From: Olsenella phocaeensis
GTDB taxonomy: Bacteria > Actinomycetota > Coriobacteriia > Coriobacteriales > Atopobiaceae
DNA length: 64,000 bases
NCBI RefSeq assembly: GCF_900120385.1
Contig: NZ_LT635494.1
Span: 1,176,423 to 1,240,422, forward strand
Reading direction: 5' to 3'
Shown here: piece by piece, positions 43,140 to 52,677 of the stretch
Layout of the letters: each line of letters opens with the position of its first letter
Numbering within the stretch: position 1 is the first letter of the stretch
The notes under the pieces: generated by a model
The model's input: the letters and a program-made list of their open reading frames with translations, nothing else
What the model was told of the DNA's origin: nothing
Databases searched by the model: none
Program-made: the position numbers and the translations under genes

Positions 43140-43330
43140 GTCTAACCTCCCCCTCTAGCTGCGGCGTCCGCCTTTTGCAGTCTGGCATTTTACCACGGCA
43201 GAGAGGAGCGCGGCCCTCCCAGCGGAGGCGGCGAGCCAGGCACGGACGGCACGCAACCCGAGGCCAGCGGCTCCTCTCGCCCGTGACCACGTTGAGCCGA
43301 TAAACTGTTGCTTAGTGGATTGGAGCCGCC

Positions 43331-44434
43331 ATGATCACCGACAGGGAACGACAGATCCTGGGATGGATACGAGAGAACCCCTCCATCACCCAGAAGGAGC
43401 TTGCCGAGAAGGCGCGCATCTCGCGCTCGTCGGTGGCCGTGCACGTGTCGAACCTCACACGCAAGGGCGCTATCCTTGGCAGGCGCTACATACTGCAGGA
43501 GAGTCCCTACATCGCTGTGGTGGGAGCCGCGTGCATCGACGTCATCGGCTGGCCCGAGCGCGATGCCGATGGCACGGAGCAGCTCGAAGGCACGGTGCGC
43601 AGTGTCGCCAGCGGATCGGCACGCAGCGTGGCACAGTTCCTGGCCCACCTGGACCGCCAGGTGAGGCTCGTGTCCGTCTTTGGCGATGACGCAAACGCCG
43701 AGCGACTCATGGATGGCTGCCGACGCGACGGGGTGGACATCAGCGACTCCCTCGTGTCGCGCGGACTCGAGACCGCATCCAACGTCTACATGACCCGTCC
43801 CAACGGAACCCGCCGACTCGTCTTGAGGGACGCCAAGGCCTTCGAGCTCCTGACGGCAGACTACCTGGCTGCGCACCTGGACGTGATTGACCGAGCGGCC
43901 GTCTGCATCGTGGACTCCAGCGTCCCGCCCGAGTCGCGCTCCTTCCTCTGGCAGAACGTGCATGCGCCACTCTTCTTCGCGCCCTCCGCCACCGACAGGC
44001 GCCAGCCCCTGGAGGACGACCTACAGCGACCCGAGCTCGTCAAGTTGGACGTCAGGCTGCTGGGGGAGGTGCTGGACCGCGAGCTGCGCGACAGGGCATC
44101 GATTCGCACGGCGGCGGACGAGCTTCTCTCGCGCGGCCCACTCGCGCTGTTCATCCCTTTAGACGAGGGCGGAATGTACTGCGCCAGTCAGTCCGAGCGC
44201 GCCTTCCTGCCCTGGGCTGGTGGCCCCATCCCCCAGTCCAACGAGTTTTCGGACGCAATGACCGCAGGCATCGCCTGGGGTTGGGTGCAGGACCTGGGCG
44301 TGCGCCGCAGCGCACAAGCAGGCCTGGTGGCGGCATCGGCCTGCGCCAACGCCCGCGGAGCCACGCGCGTCTCGCTCAACGACCACAGCATGAGGATGCG
44401 CCTGGGCATGTCCGTGCGGGAGCCAGGGGAGTAG
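43331..44434 (+). CDS. PfkB-family kinase with N-terminal winged helix
   Basis: A 367-residue two-domain protein. Residues about 1-57 are a winged helix (RERQILGWIRENPSITQKEL, then ISRSSVAVHVSNLTRKG). The rest is a PfkB/ribokinase-like domain (IAVVGAACIDVIG at its start). The usual GAGD active-site motif is changed to EFSDAMTAG: the catalytic Asp survives but the two Gly residues that form the anion hole do not. It may therefore act mainly as a nucleoside- or sugar-sensing regulator. Relatives with this layout are annotated as carbohydrate or pseudouridine kinases. GGAG lies five bases before the start. It is divergent from the ferredoxin gene. Confidence 0.75.
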   Translation: MITDRERQILGWIRENPSITQKELAEKARISRSSVAVHVSNLTRKGAILGRRYILQESPYIAVVGAACIDVIGWPERDADGTEQLEGTVRSVASGSARSVAQFLAHLDRQVRLVSVFGDDANAERLMDGCRRDGVDISDSLVSRGLETASNVYMTRPNGTRRLVLRDAKAFELLTADYLAAHLDVIDRAAVCIVDSSVPPESRSFLWQNVHAPLFFAPSATDRRQPLEDDLQRPELVKLDVRLLGEVLDRELRDRASIRTAADELLSRGPLALFIPLDEGGMYCASQSERAFLPWAGGPIPQSNEFSDAMTAGIAWGWVQDLGVRRSAQAGLVAASACANARGATRVSLNDHSMRMRLGMSVREPGE

Positions 44435-44610
44435 ACACCACCACGGAACGCCAACGGGTTACGTGCCCGAATGGGGCCAATTGCAGGTAACAACGCAGCT
44501 GGTGCATCATGAGAGCTCTTCAATCACCGTGACTAGAAAGTCATGGGGATGGGCTGGAGACGGCATGGTCAACGCATGCGTTCAGGTCTATGCGTGACTC
44601 ATCCTTCGTC

Positions 44611-45537
44611 CTACGCTCGAAAACCCTGTATTTCGACAGCGAGCTCGTCGTTGTGAGAACTGACAAATCTCTTGACCTCGTCAAAGCTGGGAATCGAAGT
44701 GGAGGCACCTTCACGCGTAACGCTGATGGCACTCGCCCCAGTCGCAAAGCGCAGGCAGTCCCCAAGCTCCCAGCCAAGGTCAATACCCCGCAGGAAGTAG
44801 CCTATGAAGGTGTCACCTGCCGCAGTCGTATCCCTCGCTGCAACGTGACAGGAGCCCACGGTGTAGCTCGTCCCGTTTGCAAGCACAACGGCACCTCGCT
44901 CCCCAAGGGTCAGCAGCACCTTGAGACTGGGATAGCGACGTGAAAGCGCGGGAAGAATGTCCTCATCTCGCTCGCACTGAGCCACCTGACGTCCTTCGAT
45001 CTCGTTAATGATCAGCCAGCCAAGATGGCTGAGTTCGCAGCCGAGCACATCGTCGTTCATTGGTGCAGCATTGAGCGCGACGGGTAGTCCTCGGTGATAC
45101 GCCGCGTCAACAATGTAGGCAAGGAGGTTGACTTCGTTCTGGAGCAGGACCATCCCCTCGCCAAAGGCATCGAGAATTCCATCTATCGTCTTCTCGTTCA
45201 ACATGCGATTCGTACCGCCAAAGAGAAGAATGCGATTCTGCCCAGAGGGGTCGACCTCGATGATGGCGTGACCGGACTGCCCATCGATTCGTCTCAGGAG
45301 TTCGGTATGCACACCAGCCGCAACGAGAGCGTCCACGAGAGCCTGACCGTCATTTCCCACGAGACCGGCGTGCCAGAGCTGCGCTCCGGCACGCGCCGCC
45401 GCAATTGACTGGTTGAGCCCCTTGCCCCCACAACAGACAGCCATGGAGCTTGCCATGAGTGTCTCACCTGGCTGTACGAAATGGTCGACTTCGTATGTTT
45501 TGTCAATGTTGAGCGACCCGATATTTAGGATACGCAT
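44611..45537 (-). CDS. rbsK: ribokinase-like PfkB kinase
   Basis: A 308-residue sugar kinase. GSLNIDKTYEVDHFVQPGET and GGKGLNQSIAAARAG are the substrate-binding motifs of ribokinase, and DTTAAGDTFIGYFLRG the ATP and catalytic motif with its Asp. Start ATG 45537 has GAGG upstream. It is the last gene of the nucleoside operon, after hydrolase and deaminase genes, so ribose released from nucleosides is the likely substrate. The usual DTTGAGD is DTTAAGD here, a mild change seen in active members. Confidence 0.85.
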   Translation of the reverse strand: MRILNIGSLNIDKTYEVDHFVQPGETLMASSMAVCCGGKGLNQSIAAARAGAQLWHAGLVGNDGQALVDALVAAGVHTELLRRIDGQSGHAIIEVDPSGQNRILLFGGTNRMLNEKTIDGILDAFGEGMVLLQNEVNLLAYIVDAAYHRGLPVALNAAPMNDDVLGCELSHLGWLIINEIEGRQVAQCERDEDILPALSRRYPSLKVLLTLGERGAVVLANGTSYTVGSCHVAARDTTAAGDTFIGYFLRGIDLGWELGDCLRFATGASAISVTREGASTSIPSFDEVKRFVSSHNDELAVEIQGFRA

Positions 45538-45595
45538 CGCATCTGCCTCTTTCGGTGGGTGTTCTGGATGTAACCAAGTACAGGGAACGAACCGC

Positions 45596-46951
45596 CTATC
45601 CCTCAAGGTAGGACATCGCTTTTTTATTTGCCTCATCCGCCAGCGCACGCTCATCGACGCGAGTCAGACGTCCGTCGCGCACGGTCACCTCTCCGTTGAC
45701 CACAGTGAGGTCAACGGCGCCCTTGAGTCCCACCGTCCCCAGGACAGCCGAGGGGTCAACGCATGCCCCCACGAGCTCGAGCCTGCGACTATCCACAAGA
45801 AAGAAATCGGCACACTTGCCAGGTTCGAGCGATCCTATTTCATCCGCACGACCCAGAACGAGCGCGCCACCCATGGTGGCAACCTTGAGCATCTGATATG
45901 CACTGGGGGCGACGTCGCTCGAGTTCAGTCGGTGTAGGAGGAAGGCGACGCGCAGTTCCTCGAGCAGATTCGATCCATCATTCGAGGCAGAGCCGTCCAC
46001 CCCCAGTCCAACAGGAATACCCATCTCGAGCATCTCTGGGATACGAGCGACGCCAGATGAGAGCTTCATATTAGAAATGGGGCAATGGCATATACCCGTT
46101 CCGGTACGAGCCAAAAGCGGCAGTTCATCGGCATTGAAGTGAATGCCATGCGCGTACCACACGTCCGGACCTATCCAACCAAGCTCCTCCATGTAGGCCA
46201 AAGGACGGATGCCCCTTGATTCCAGCATGTAAGTCTCTTCGTCCTTGGTTTCGCAGAGGTGGGTGTGCAGGCGCACGCCATACTCACGAGCCAGAATGGC
46301 ACTCTGGCGCAAGAGCTCTGCCGACACCGAGAATGGTGAGCAGGGCGCCAGGGCAACGCGATGCATAGACTGAAAGGATGCGTCATGGTAGCGCTGGATG
46401 CACTCGACGCTGTCAGCAAGGATCTGGTCGACATCTTGTACCACGGAATCTGGCGGCAGGCCACCATCCTTCTTAGAGAGGTCCATACTCCCACGCGAGA
46501 GATGCATACGCGCACCCACACGTTCGGCAGCTTGGACCTGCGCTCCCATGAGGTCGCCTGCGCCGGCAGGAAAGACGTAGTTGTGGTCAAAGACCGTGGT
46601 GCAGCCGTTCTTCATGAGCTCGCCCAAGCCAACCATGGTCGAGAGGCCAATTACGTCCGCGTCGACGTTCTTCCAAATCTCGTACAAGGTACGCAGCCAG
46701 TCGAAAAGCTCCATGTTCTGTACCTGGGGAAGGTTTCGCGAGAAGATTTGGTACAGGTGATGGTGGGCATTTACCAGCCCGGGATAGCAAAGCATATCCG
46801 TGCCATCAATAACCTCGTCCGCTTCGGGTTCAGCGGGACCAATCGAACGAATGAGGCCATCTTCGCAATAGAGGTTAACTTGCTCGTATACGCTATCCCG
46901 AGCGTCGCAGGACACGAGAGTTTCTATGTTACGTACCAGAAGGCGACTCAC
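45596..46951 (-). CDS. amidohydrolase, 8-oxoguanine deaminase-like
   Basis: A 451-residue metal-dependent deaminase of the ATZ/TRZ group. LVNAHHHLYQIFSRNLP contains the HxH metal ligands, RLHTHLCET the third His, YAHGIHF a fourth, and VGLGVDGSASNDGSNLL the catalytic Asp. The QNMELFDWLRTLYEIW segment fits 8-oxoguanine deaminases and their s-triazine hydrolase relatives as I remember them. Its place in a purine nucleoside operon supports a purine-base substrate. The start is 51 bases after the nucleoside hydrolase stop. Guanine or another aminopurine are the alternatives. Confidence 0.8.
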   Translation of the reverse strand: MSRLLVRNIETLVSCDARDSVYEQVNLYCEDGLIRSIGPAEPEADEVIDGTDMLCYPGLVNAHHHLYQIFSRNLPQVQNMELFDWLRTLYEIWKNVDADVIGLSTMVGLGELMKNGCTTVFDHNYVFPAGAGDLMGAQVQAAERVGARMHLSRGSMDLSKKDGGLPPDSVVQDVDQILADSVECIQRYHDASFQSMHRVALAPCSPFSVSAELLRQSAILAREYGVRLHTHLCETKDEETYMLESRGIRPLAYMEELGWIGPDVWYAHGIHFNADELPLLARTGTGICHCPISNMKLSSGVARIPEMLEMGIPVGLGVDGSASNDGSNLLEELRVAFLLHRLNSSDVAPSAYQMLKVATMGGALVLGRADEIGSLEPGKCADFFLVDSRRLELVGACVDPSAVLGTVGLKGAVDLTVVNGEVTVRDGRLTRVDERALADEANKKAMSYLEG

Positions 46952-47002
46952 GACTTCTCCCCTCAGGGCATGCCAAATCGTCGGTCCAACAACCGTAGAG
47001 AC

Positions 47003-47947
47003 CTACATGAATGTCGAAAGCAGTTCCTCCGCCGCCCGATCCCCCGCAACTGCAAGGCAATGCGTCACGAACGGCGCATCAAAGTGATGCGGGCGCTCGT
47101 CTACCACGACCTTGCCGCGGCAGTATTGCCCACCACACTCAATACGAGTTGGCAGTTTCTTCAGGCTCACCAATCCCGGATCGATAGCAACCAAGACCGC
47201 CAGGGGATCATGGACAGGACAGTGGTCAAAAGCAAAGTCTTGAGTCCGGTAGTAGCCCAGGTAGTACTCAAGTACCCCATGGAGATAGTCAACAACACGG
47301 CGATTTGAGGCGGAACAATGCGCACGTAGGAACTCGAGGCGCTGTCGCGTGATGCGAGTCTTCATGGTGACGTCGAGTCCCACCATGGTCAAATCAAATC
47401 CTGCCATGATTACTTGATCGGCCGCTTCAGGATCACCTGCAATGTTTGCCTCCGCGACAGGGCTGGTGTTGCCCGCACCATAAATCACACCACCCATAGA
47501 GACAACGTTCTTCACCAGCTTGGGAAGCATGGGCTCCTTCTGCAGCGCCAGAGCGAGATTGGTCATTCGCCCTAGGGTAATAACGGTAAGCTCGCCCGGA
47601 TTCTCACGTGCCATGCGCACGATGAAGTCGCTCGCAGGCTCATCCAAAGGACACTGCTCCGAGGACGGAAGCTCGACGCCCCCTATGCCGTTTGGTCCAT
47701 GAACCCGCACGACAGGACCGTCCCAGGTCCCTTCCAGAGGCTGTCCCGCACCTTTGGCAACGGGAATTTCGTAAGACAACTCGGCGAGCTTCAAAAGTCG
47801 AAGCACGTTATCGGTTGCCTGGTCAACGCTGGTGTTACCACATCCCGTCGTAATTCCTTCCACGTGAATCTCGGGGCGCCTCAGCGCAAAGAGAATCGCG
47901 ACAGAGTCGTCAATGCCCGTGTCGCAGTCGATGATTGTCCTGATCAT
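47003..47947 (-). CDS. inosine-uridine type nucleoside hydrolase
   Basis: A 314-residue enzyme that splits nucleosides into base and ribose. The calcium-binding signature appears as IIDCDTGIDDSVAILFAL. VVSMGGVIYGAGNTSPVAEANIAGDPEAA is cut here as VVSMGGVIYGAGN and EANIAGDPEAA, matching the IunH family. CPVHDPLAVLVAIDP supplies the last metal ligand. Length is normal. It follows a nucleoside phosphorylase gene and precedes the deaminase, so ribonucleosides can be split by either phosphorolysis or hydrolysis. Base preference cannot be read from sequence. Confidence 0.92.
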   Translation of the reverse strand: MIRTIIDCDTGIDDSVAILFALRRPEIHVEGITTGCGNTSVDQATDNVLRLLKLAELSYEIPVAKGAGQPLEGTWDGPVVRVHGPNGIGGVELPSSEQCPLDEPASDFIVRMARENPGELTVITLGRMTNLALALQKEPMLPKLVKNVVSMGGVIYGAGNTSPVAEANIAGDPEAADQVIMAGFDLTMVGLDVTMKTRITRQRLEFLRAHCSASNRRVVDYLHGVLEYYLGYYRTQDFAFDHCPVHDPLAVLVAIDPGLVSLKKLPTRIECGGQYCRGKVVVDERPHHFDAPFVTHCLAVAGDRAAEELLSTFM

Positions 47948-48020
47948 TGAACTTCCTTATTGACGGATTCCAAGCCTTGGAAAGGTTGCCTGGGGGTCTT
48001 TATGCCGAATTGTTCGGGCA

Positions 48021-48035
48021 CCTCGGAACCCGAGG
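48021..48035 (-). terminator. small hairpin between operon genes
   Basis: CCTCGG-AAC-CCGAGG (48021-48035) is a perfect six-pair stem in the 128-base gap between the phosphorylase and hydrolase genes. It may dampen or process the transcript rather than end it. Confidence 0.4.
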
Positions 48036-48075
48036 GGTTAAGCGATTCGAGTTAGATAGTGCATGAATTTCCGAA

Positions 48076-48861
48076 TCAATGCCTGCCGTCCCTTTGTTCC
48101 GTGTCGAACTTGGCGATGGTCTCGAGAACGACCTCGATTTCATGGTCCCAGCCATTCTCAAGGCCCACGTTGGCCGTCTCATAGATGACATCAGAGCGTA
48201 CGAGGTTGCCAGAGACTGCCGACACCATGGCACCACGCACGCCACGACGATGGCAGACGGTGTAGATGGCTGATGCCTCCATCTCGACATTGAGGCAACC
48301 GTATCCGCTCAACTTCTCAATCCACTCTGGCGTCTCTCCATAGAAGGCGTCATCACTCGCACCAATCCCGTAGTACACGCCACATCCCAGACTGGGCGCC
48401 ATGTCACGCGCCGTATCGATGAGACAGCGGGTCAGGTCGAAGTCAGGCACTGCCGGGAAGGTATCGGGCAGATAGAACTTGGAGGTGCCCTCATTCTTCA
48501 TCGAGCCGGTTGAGACGATGAGGTCACCAATCTTAAGCTCGGGCTGCAGCGCGCCGGTGCTGCCGATACGAATGAGGCACTTCGCTCCGATGTTAATCAG
48601 TTCCTCAGCGGCAATTGATGCGGAGGGGCAGCCCATGCCGGTCGAAGTCACCGAAACGCGTACGCCTTTGTAGGTACCCGTAAAGGAACGATGCTCGCGA
48701 TTGTTGCCCACCAGCTCGGCGTCATCGAGATACTTGGCCACACGGTCGCTGCGGGCAGGATCGCCGGGCAGCAGCACATAGTCGCCAATGTCACCAGGTT
48801 GAAGGTGGATATGGTATTGACGAGCCCCGAGAGTCTTTGCACTCTTGTCCAACAATTCCAT
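48076..48861 (-). CDS. nucleoside phosphorylase (uridine phosphorylase/PNP family)
   Basis: A 261-residue NP-I family enzyme that cleaves nucleosides with phosphate. VLLPGDPARSDRVAKYL is the phosphate-binding start, NNREHRSFTGTYKG and STGMGCPSASIAAEEL follow, and CLIRIGSTGAL and NVEMEASAIY hold the phosphate-Arg and ribose-binding Glu residues. All catalytic positions are intact, unlike the two paralogues upstream. AAGGAG lies before ATG 48861; the much longer frame is a shadow. It is the first enzyme gene after the transporter genes. Substrate may be uridine or a purine nucleoside. Confidence 0.88.
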   Translation of the reverse strand: MELLDKSAKTLGARQYHIHLQPGDIGDYVLLPGDPARSDRVAKYLDDAELVGNNREHRSFTGTYKGVRVSVTSTGMGCPSASIAAEELINIGAKCLIRIGSTGALQPELKIGDLIVSTGSMKNEGTSKFYLPDTFPAVPDFDLTRCLIDTARDMAPSLGCGVYYGIGASDDAFYGETPEWIEKLSGYGCLNVEMEASAIYTVCHRRGVRGAMVSAVSGNLVRSDVIYETANVGLENGWDHEIEVVLETIAKFDTEQRDGRH

Positions 48862-48880
48862 GAGTTTTTCTCCTTGTTCC

Positions 48881-49822
48881 TTACTTTTCCTGTACCGCTG
48901 CCTGTGCCCTGGCATAGGCCTTGTTCTTCTTCTGGATCGAATAGATGGTGAGACCAAGAATCGTGGCCACATAAGGCAGCATCCTAATGAACTGCGAGGG
49001 CAGGGCCAACAATTGCAGGGTGTTCGAGATGCTCTCGAAGAATGCGAACAGCATCGACGAGAGAAGCGCACCGATGGGAGTCGACTGTCCCATGGCGGCA
49101 GCCGCAAGGGCTATGAATCCGCGCCCGGCGACCATACCCCGAGTGAACATGCTGAGATAGCCCATGGACATGTACATTCCACCCATGCCCGTAAGGAGCC
49201 CGCACAGAAGAATCGCAACGTAGCGAGTCCTGCGGACGTTGACTCCCACGGATGCGGCGGCATCAGGGTTCTCCCCGATGGAACGTATGCGCAGGCCCAA
49301 GGGCGTGCGGTAAAACAAGAACCAGGTGAGAAACACCGCCAAGAAAGCGACGTAGGTCACGAAGTTATGGCCCGAGACAATGCTGCCCAATATTGGAATT
49401 CTATCTATCAAAGGGATGTTGATAGTAGGAAAAGAGAAGCTGAGCAAAGAGGAGCTCGTGCCTTTCTCGCCCGTAAGCGTGAAGAGGGCCATGACTGTCG
49501 CCCCAGCCGCGAAGGTGTTTATCGCCGTACCACAGAGGGTCGCGTCCGCTTCCATGTTGAGATGGAAGTAGGCAAAAATCAGACTAACCAGAAGTGCCAC
49601 TCCAAGGCCACAGGCGACTCCTGCCAGAAGGCCCCCGCCATAGGCACCGCCTATTACGCCTGCCAAGGCGGAGAGCAGCATGATGCCCTCGAGACCAAGG
49701 TTGACGACACCCGCCTGGTTGCAGATGCAACCGCCAAGCGAGGCAAGTAGAATTGGCGTGACGACGCGAATCCACATGTACACGAACTCGGCGCTGAAGA
49801 TGTTTGCAAGAACCGTAGACAT
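48881..49822 (-). CDS. nucleoside ABC transporter permease (NupQ/YufQ-like)
   Basis: A 313-residue inner-membrane permease with about eight to nine hydrophobic segments. LASLGGCICNQAGVVNLGLE and GIMLLSAL near the N-terminus and GLRIRSIGENPDAAASVGVN are typical of the second permease in BMP-type nucleoside importers. The first permease gene ends 11 bases upstream. Together with the ATPase and lipoprotein it forms the uptake system of this operon. Confidence 0.9.
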   Translation of the reverse strand: MSTVLANIFSAEFVYMWIRVVTPILLASLGGCICNQAGVVNLGLEGIMLLSALAGVIGGAYGGGLLAGVACGLGVALLVSLIFAYFHLNMEADATLCGTAINTFAAGATVMALFTLTGEKGTSSSLLSFSFPTINIPLIDRIPILGSIVSGHNFVTYVAFLAVFLTWFLFYRTPLGLRIRSIGENPDAAASVGVNVRRTRYVAILLCGLLTGMGGMYMSMGYLSMFTRGMVAGRGFIALAAAAMGQSTPIGALLSSMLFAFFESISNTLQLLALPSQFIRMLPYVATILGLTIYSIQKKNKAYARAQAAVQEK

Positions 49823-49833
49823 CGTCCTGCCCC

Positions 49834-50928
49834 CTAAGCCTCGACAGAGGCGCTAACGGCAGCGGCCTCGGCCTGTTCCTTCTCGGCGGCACGTACGACC
49901 AGCTTCTGGCGCCAACGCTGGAGAAGGGCTCCCGAAACTATGAGCATCATGATGACGCCTTGGATAATCTGCGCAACGTCGTTACTCACGTCGCTGTTCA
50001 TGGCCATGATGTTTGCACCCGTGTTGATATAGGAGAAGAAGCAGGCGCTAAGCGGAATCAGGAGTGGGTTATCCTTTGCCAGCAGAGCAACGACGATGCC
50101 CGTCCAACCAAAACCGGGAGATGTGGTCCATTTGAAGCGGTTGTACATGCCCAAAAGCTCGACGCCGCCACCCATGCCTGCGATGGTTCCAGCAATAACC
50201 TGCGCGCCCACCATGACGCCCGTTTCCTTGATGCCGGCATAGTGCGAAAAGGAAGGGTTGCTGCCCGTCAACCTAAGCTGATACCCAAAGCGTGAGCGGT
50301 TGGTAAGGACCCAGCAGCCCACGCAGAGGAGCAAGGCCAGGATGACACCCAGATGGATGTTGGTGCCAGGGACGATCTTGGGAAGGAGACTCGTCGGAGC
50401 CAGTTCCCATGAGGCGAGCGAGGAACTCGAGGTCTCCTTGAAGTGGTACGTCACGAGGTAGATGACGAAGAACTCGCACACGTAGTTGAGCATGATCGAG
50501 GTGACAACCTCACTGACATCCCAGGTCTTCTTGAGAATGGCAGGGATAAACGCAATGAATGCCCCAGCGAGTGCAGCACCAAGGAGCGCAACGAGGGCAT
50601 GCAGCCCCGTGGGCATGGGGACGGCGAGTGAGATAGACATTGCCACTCCGGTCCCTATGAAGAATGAGCCCTCCGAAATCATCGAGAATTGTCCCGCCTT
50701 GAAAATCAGCATGACCGCCATGGCGGTGAATGTCAGGGGGCAAGCCCCCTCGACGATGTTGCCGATACGACGCATCGAGAGGAACGGTCCCACAAAGAAG
50801 TTGTAGAGAGCATTCAATGGGTCGTCGCTCACCGAGAAGATAATCGCCGCAATCACAGCGAGCGTAATCACCATGATAAGTAGGAGTTTTACGGCATCTA
50901 CCAAGAGATTGATTTGCTTGTTATTCAT
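49834..50928 (-). CDS. nucleoside ABC transporter permease (NupP/YufP-like)
   Basis: A 364-residue inner-membrane permease with about nine to ten membrane segments. GACPLTFTAMAVMLIFKAGQ and RLTGSNPSFSHYAGI are family features of the first permease in BMP-type importers. Its ATG overlaps the ATPase stop by four bases (ATGA), so the two are co-translated. The C-terminus is charged and rich in Ala and Glu. Confidence 0.9.
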   Translation of the reverse strand: MNNKQINLLVDAVKLLLIMVITLAVIAAIIFSVSDDPLNALYNFFVGPFLSMRRIGNIVEGACPLTFTAMAVMLIFKAGQFSMISEGSFFIGTGVAMSISLAVPMPTGLHALVALLGAALAGAFIAFIPAILKKTWDVSEVVTSIMLNYVCEFFVIYLVTYHFKETSSSSLASWELAPTSLLPKIVPGTNIHLGVILALLLCVGCWVLTNRSRFGYQLRLTGSNPSFSHYAGIKETGVMVGAQVIAGTIAGMGGGVELLGMYNRFKWTTSPGFGWTGIVVALLAKDNPLLIPLSACFFSYINTGANIMAMNSDVSNDVAQIIQGVIMMLIVSGALLQRWRQKLVVRAAEKEQAEAAAVSASVEA

Positions 50929-52481
50929 GCGCGCACCCCTGCAATCTCTTCGTCAGCCTGTCTGTCGATTCCCAACATGAACCTGCCCAAGTCCTCTTCG
51001 GTCACTTCGGAGGTGTCTGCAAAGTACGCCGCTATACCACCGTCGCAGAGAACGATTAGGCGATCGGAGAGACCAAGGAGCTCATTGAGGTCGGATGAGA
51101 CGAGGAGTACGCACTTCCCCTGGTCTCGCAGGTTGCGAAGCTCCTGCCTGATGAACTCAGAGGCGCCGACATCTACGCCGCGCGTAGGTTGATCGGCAAT
51201 AACAAGCTCTGGGTTGCTCGAGAGCTCACGGGCAAGAACGACCTTCTGGATATTGCCGCCCGAAAGACTTGATATGGGTTGATCTGGTGACTTACAGACG
51301 ACCTGGTAACGTTCAACCATTTCAGCGCCATATTCTTGGATGCTTTTCTTGTCGAGGAGGCCAACCTTGCCCACGAAACGGTCGCGGTAGCTCTTGTCTG
51401 CCATGAGATTGTCAGTGATTGAAAGGTCACCCGCCATGCCCATGGTCATACGGTCTTCGGGAATGTAGCTCACACCCAGTTCGCGCACTTGCCTGATGGA
51501 CATCCCGGAAACCTCCTTGCCCAAGACTCTGACGGATCCTTGGAAACGCGAGAGATTCCCACTGATGATGTCCACGAGCTCTGCCTGTCCGTTGCCCTCA
51601 ACGCCGGCCACGCCCAGAACCTCATTGCGCCTGGCGCGGAGTGAGATGCCGTTCAACCGTTGCTTTCCGTAATGATTCCAGTACGAAAGCCCCTCGACGT
51701 CCAAAACCACGTCACCCGGCATTGTCGGAGTCCTGTCCATGTGAAGGACGACGTCACGACCAACCATCAGCCGCGAAATCTCGCGTTCGCTCACGTCCCT
51801 TACGTCATAGACGCCCATGGTGCGACCGTGACGGATGATCGTGATGCGGTCGCAGAGCTCGCGCACCTCGTTTAGCTTATGTGAAATGAAAATGACCGTA
51901 TATCCGTCATCACGTAGGTTCTTGAGTTCTATGAAGAGCTCCTGGGTCTCCTGTGGGGTAAGTACGGCAGTAGGCTCGTCCAGGATTAGGATCTTTGCAC
52001 CATGGAGCAAGGCCTTCAGGATCTCGACCTTCTGCTTCTGGCCAACTGACAGATCGTATACCGGGGCATCCAGCGGAACTCCAAGATGGTACTTCTCAGA
52101 CACCTCCTTCGCCTGAGCCTTTGCGGTCTTTCGATCGAGCATGACGCCGCGGCGTGGCTCCTGGCCCAACACCATGTTTTCGACTACCGAAAGCGAGGGA
52201 ACCAACATGAAGTGCTGGTGAACCATGCCGATACCCAGGCTGATCGCCTCGGCAGAAGACGAAATGACCTTCTTCTCGCCGTTCACATATATGTCTCCAC
52301 GCGTGGGCTGCTCGATGCCGAAGAGCATCTTCATGAGTGTCGACTTGCCCGCTCCATTTTCGCCCGACAGGGCATGAATCTCACCCTTCATAACTGAGAA
52401 ATTGATATCACTATTTGCGATGACACCGTTTGGATACACCTTGGTGATGTTCTCCATACGCAAAGCCTCTTCGCCGTGCAT
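50925..52481 (-). CDS. nucleoside ABC transporter ATPase (NupO/YufO-like)
   Basis: A 518-residue protein with two fused ATPase domains. Domain 1 has SGENGAGKSTLMKMLFG, LSVGQKQKVEILKAL and ILILDEPTAVLTPQE. Domain 2 has a degenerate Walker A (GVEGNGQAEL) and LSGGNIQKVVLARELSS with VIADQPTRGVDVGA, as in ribose- and nucleoside-type importers. GGGAGGG lies seven bases before the start. It energises the two permeases encoded next. A hairpin separates it from the lipoprotein gene. Confidence 0.93.
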   Translation of the reverse strand: MHGEEALRMENITKVYPNGVIANSDINFSVMKGEIHALSGENGAGKSTLMKMLFGIEQPTRGDIYVNGEKKVISSSAEAISLGIGMVHQHFMLVPSLSVVENMVLGQEPRRGVMLDRKTAKAQAKEVSEKYHLGVPLDAPVYDLSVGQKQKVEILKALLHGAKILILDEPTAVLTPQETQELFIELKNLRDDGYTVIFISHKLNEVRELCDRITIIRHGRTMGVYDVRDVSEREISRLMVGRDVVLHMDRTPTMPGDVVLDVEGLSYWNHYGKQRLNGISLRARRNEVLGVAGVEGNGQAELVDIISGNLSRFQGSVRVLGKEVSGMSIRQVRELGVSYIPEDRMTMGMAGDLSITDNLMADKSYRDRFVGKVGLLDKKSIQEYGAEMVERYQVVCKSPDQPISSLSGGNIQKVVLARELSSNPELVIADQPTRGVDVGASEFIRQELRNLRDQGKCVLLVSSDLNELLGLSDRLIVLCDGGIAAYFADTSEVTEEDLGRFMLGIDRQADEEIAGVRA

Positions 52482-52507
52482 AGATGCCCTCCCTCAGCCG
52501 TCAAGTC

Positions 52508-52543
52508 GTGCGGTCGGACTGCGGTCGTATAATCCGACCGCAC
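52508..52543 (-). terminator. intercistronic hairpin after bmpA
   Basis: GTGCGGTCGGA (52508-52518) pairs perfectly with TCCGACCGCAC (52533-52543). It lies between the lipoprotein and ATPase genes. It probably stabilises the upstream mRNA or partly terminates it, giving more binding protein than transporter. Confidence 0.6.
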
Positions 52544-52677
52544 AGGTGCTCAACGGCTATCCATCTGTTCGCGAAACGTATTGGCACGCGCCGCTGCTTG
52601 CATGCGCCGTCACCAATGGCATCCTCGGGCGACTTTCGCCCCTCTTTCCTACAAGAGGACCTACGACGGACCGAAAG

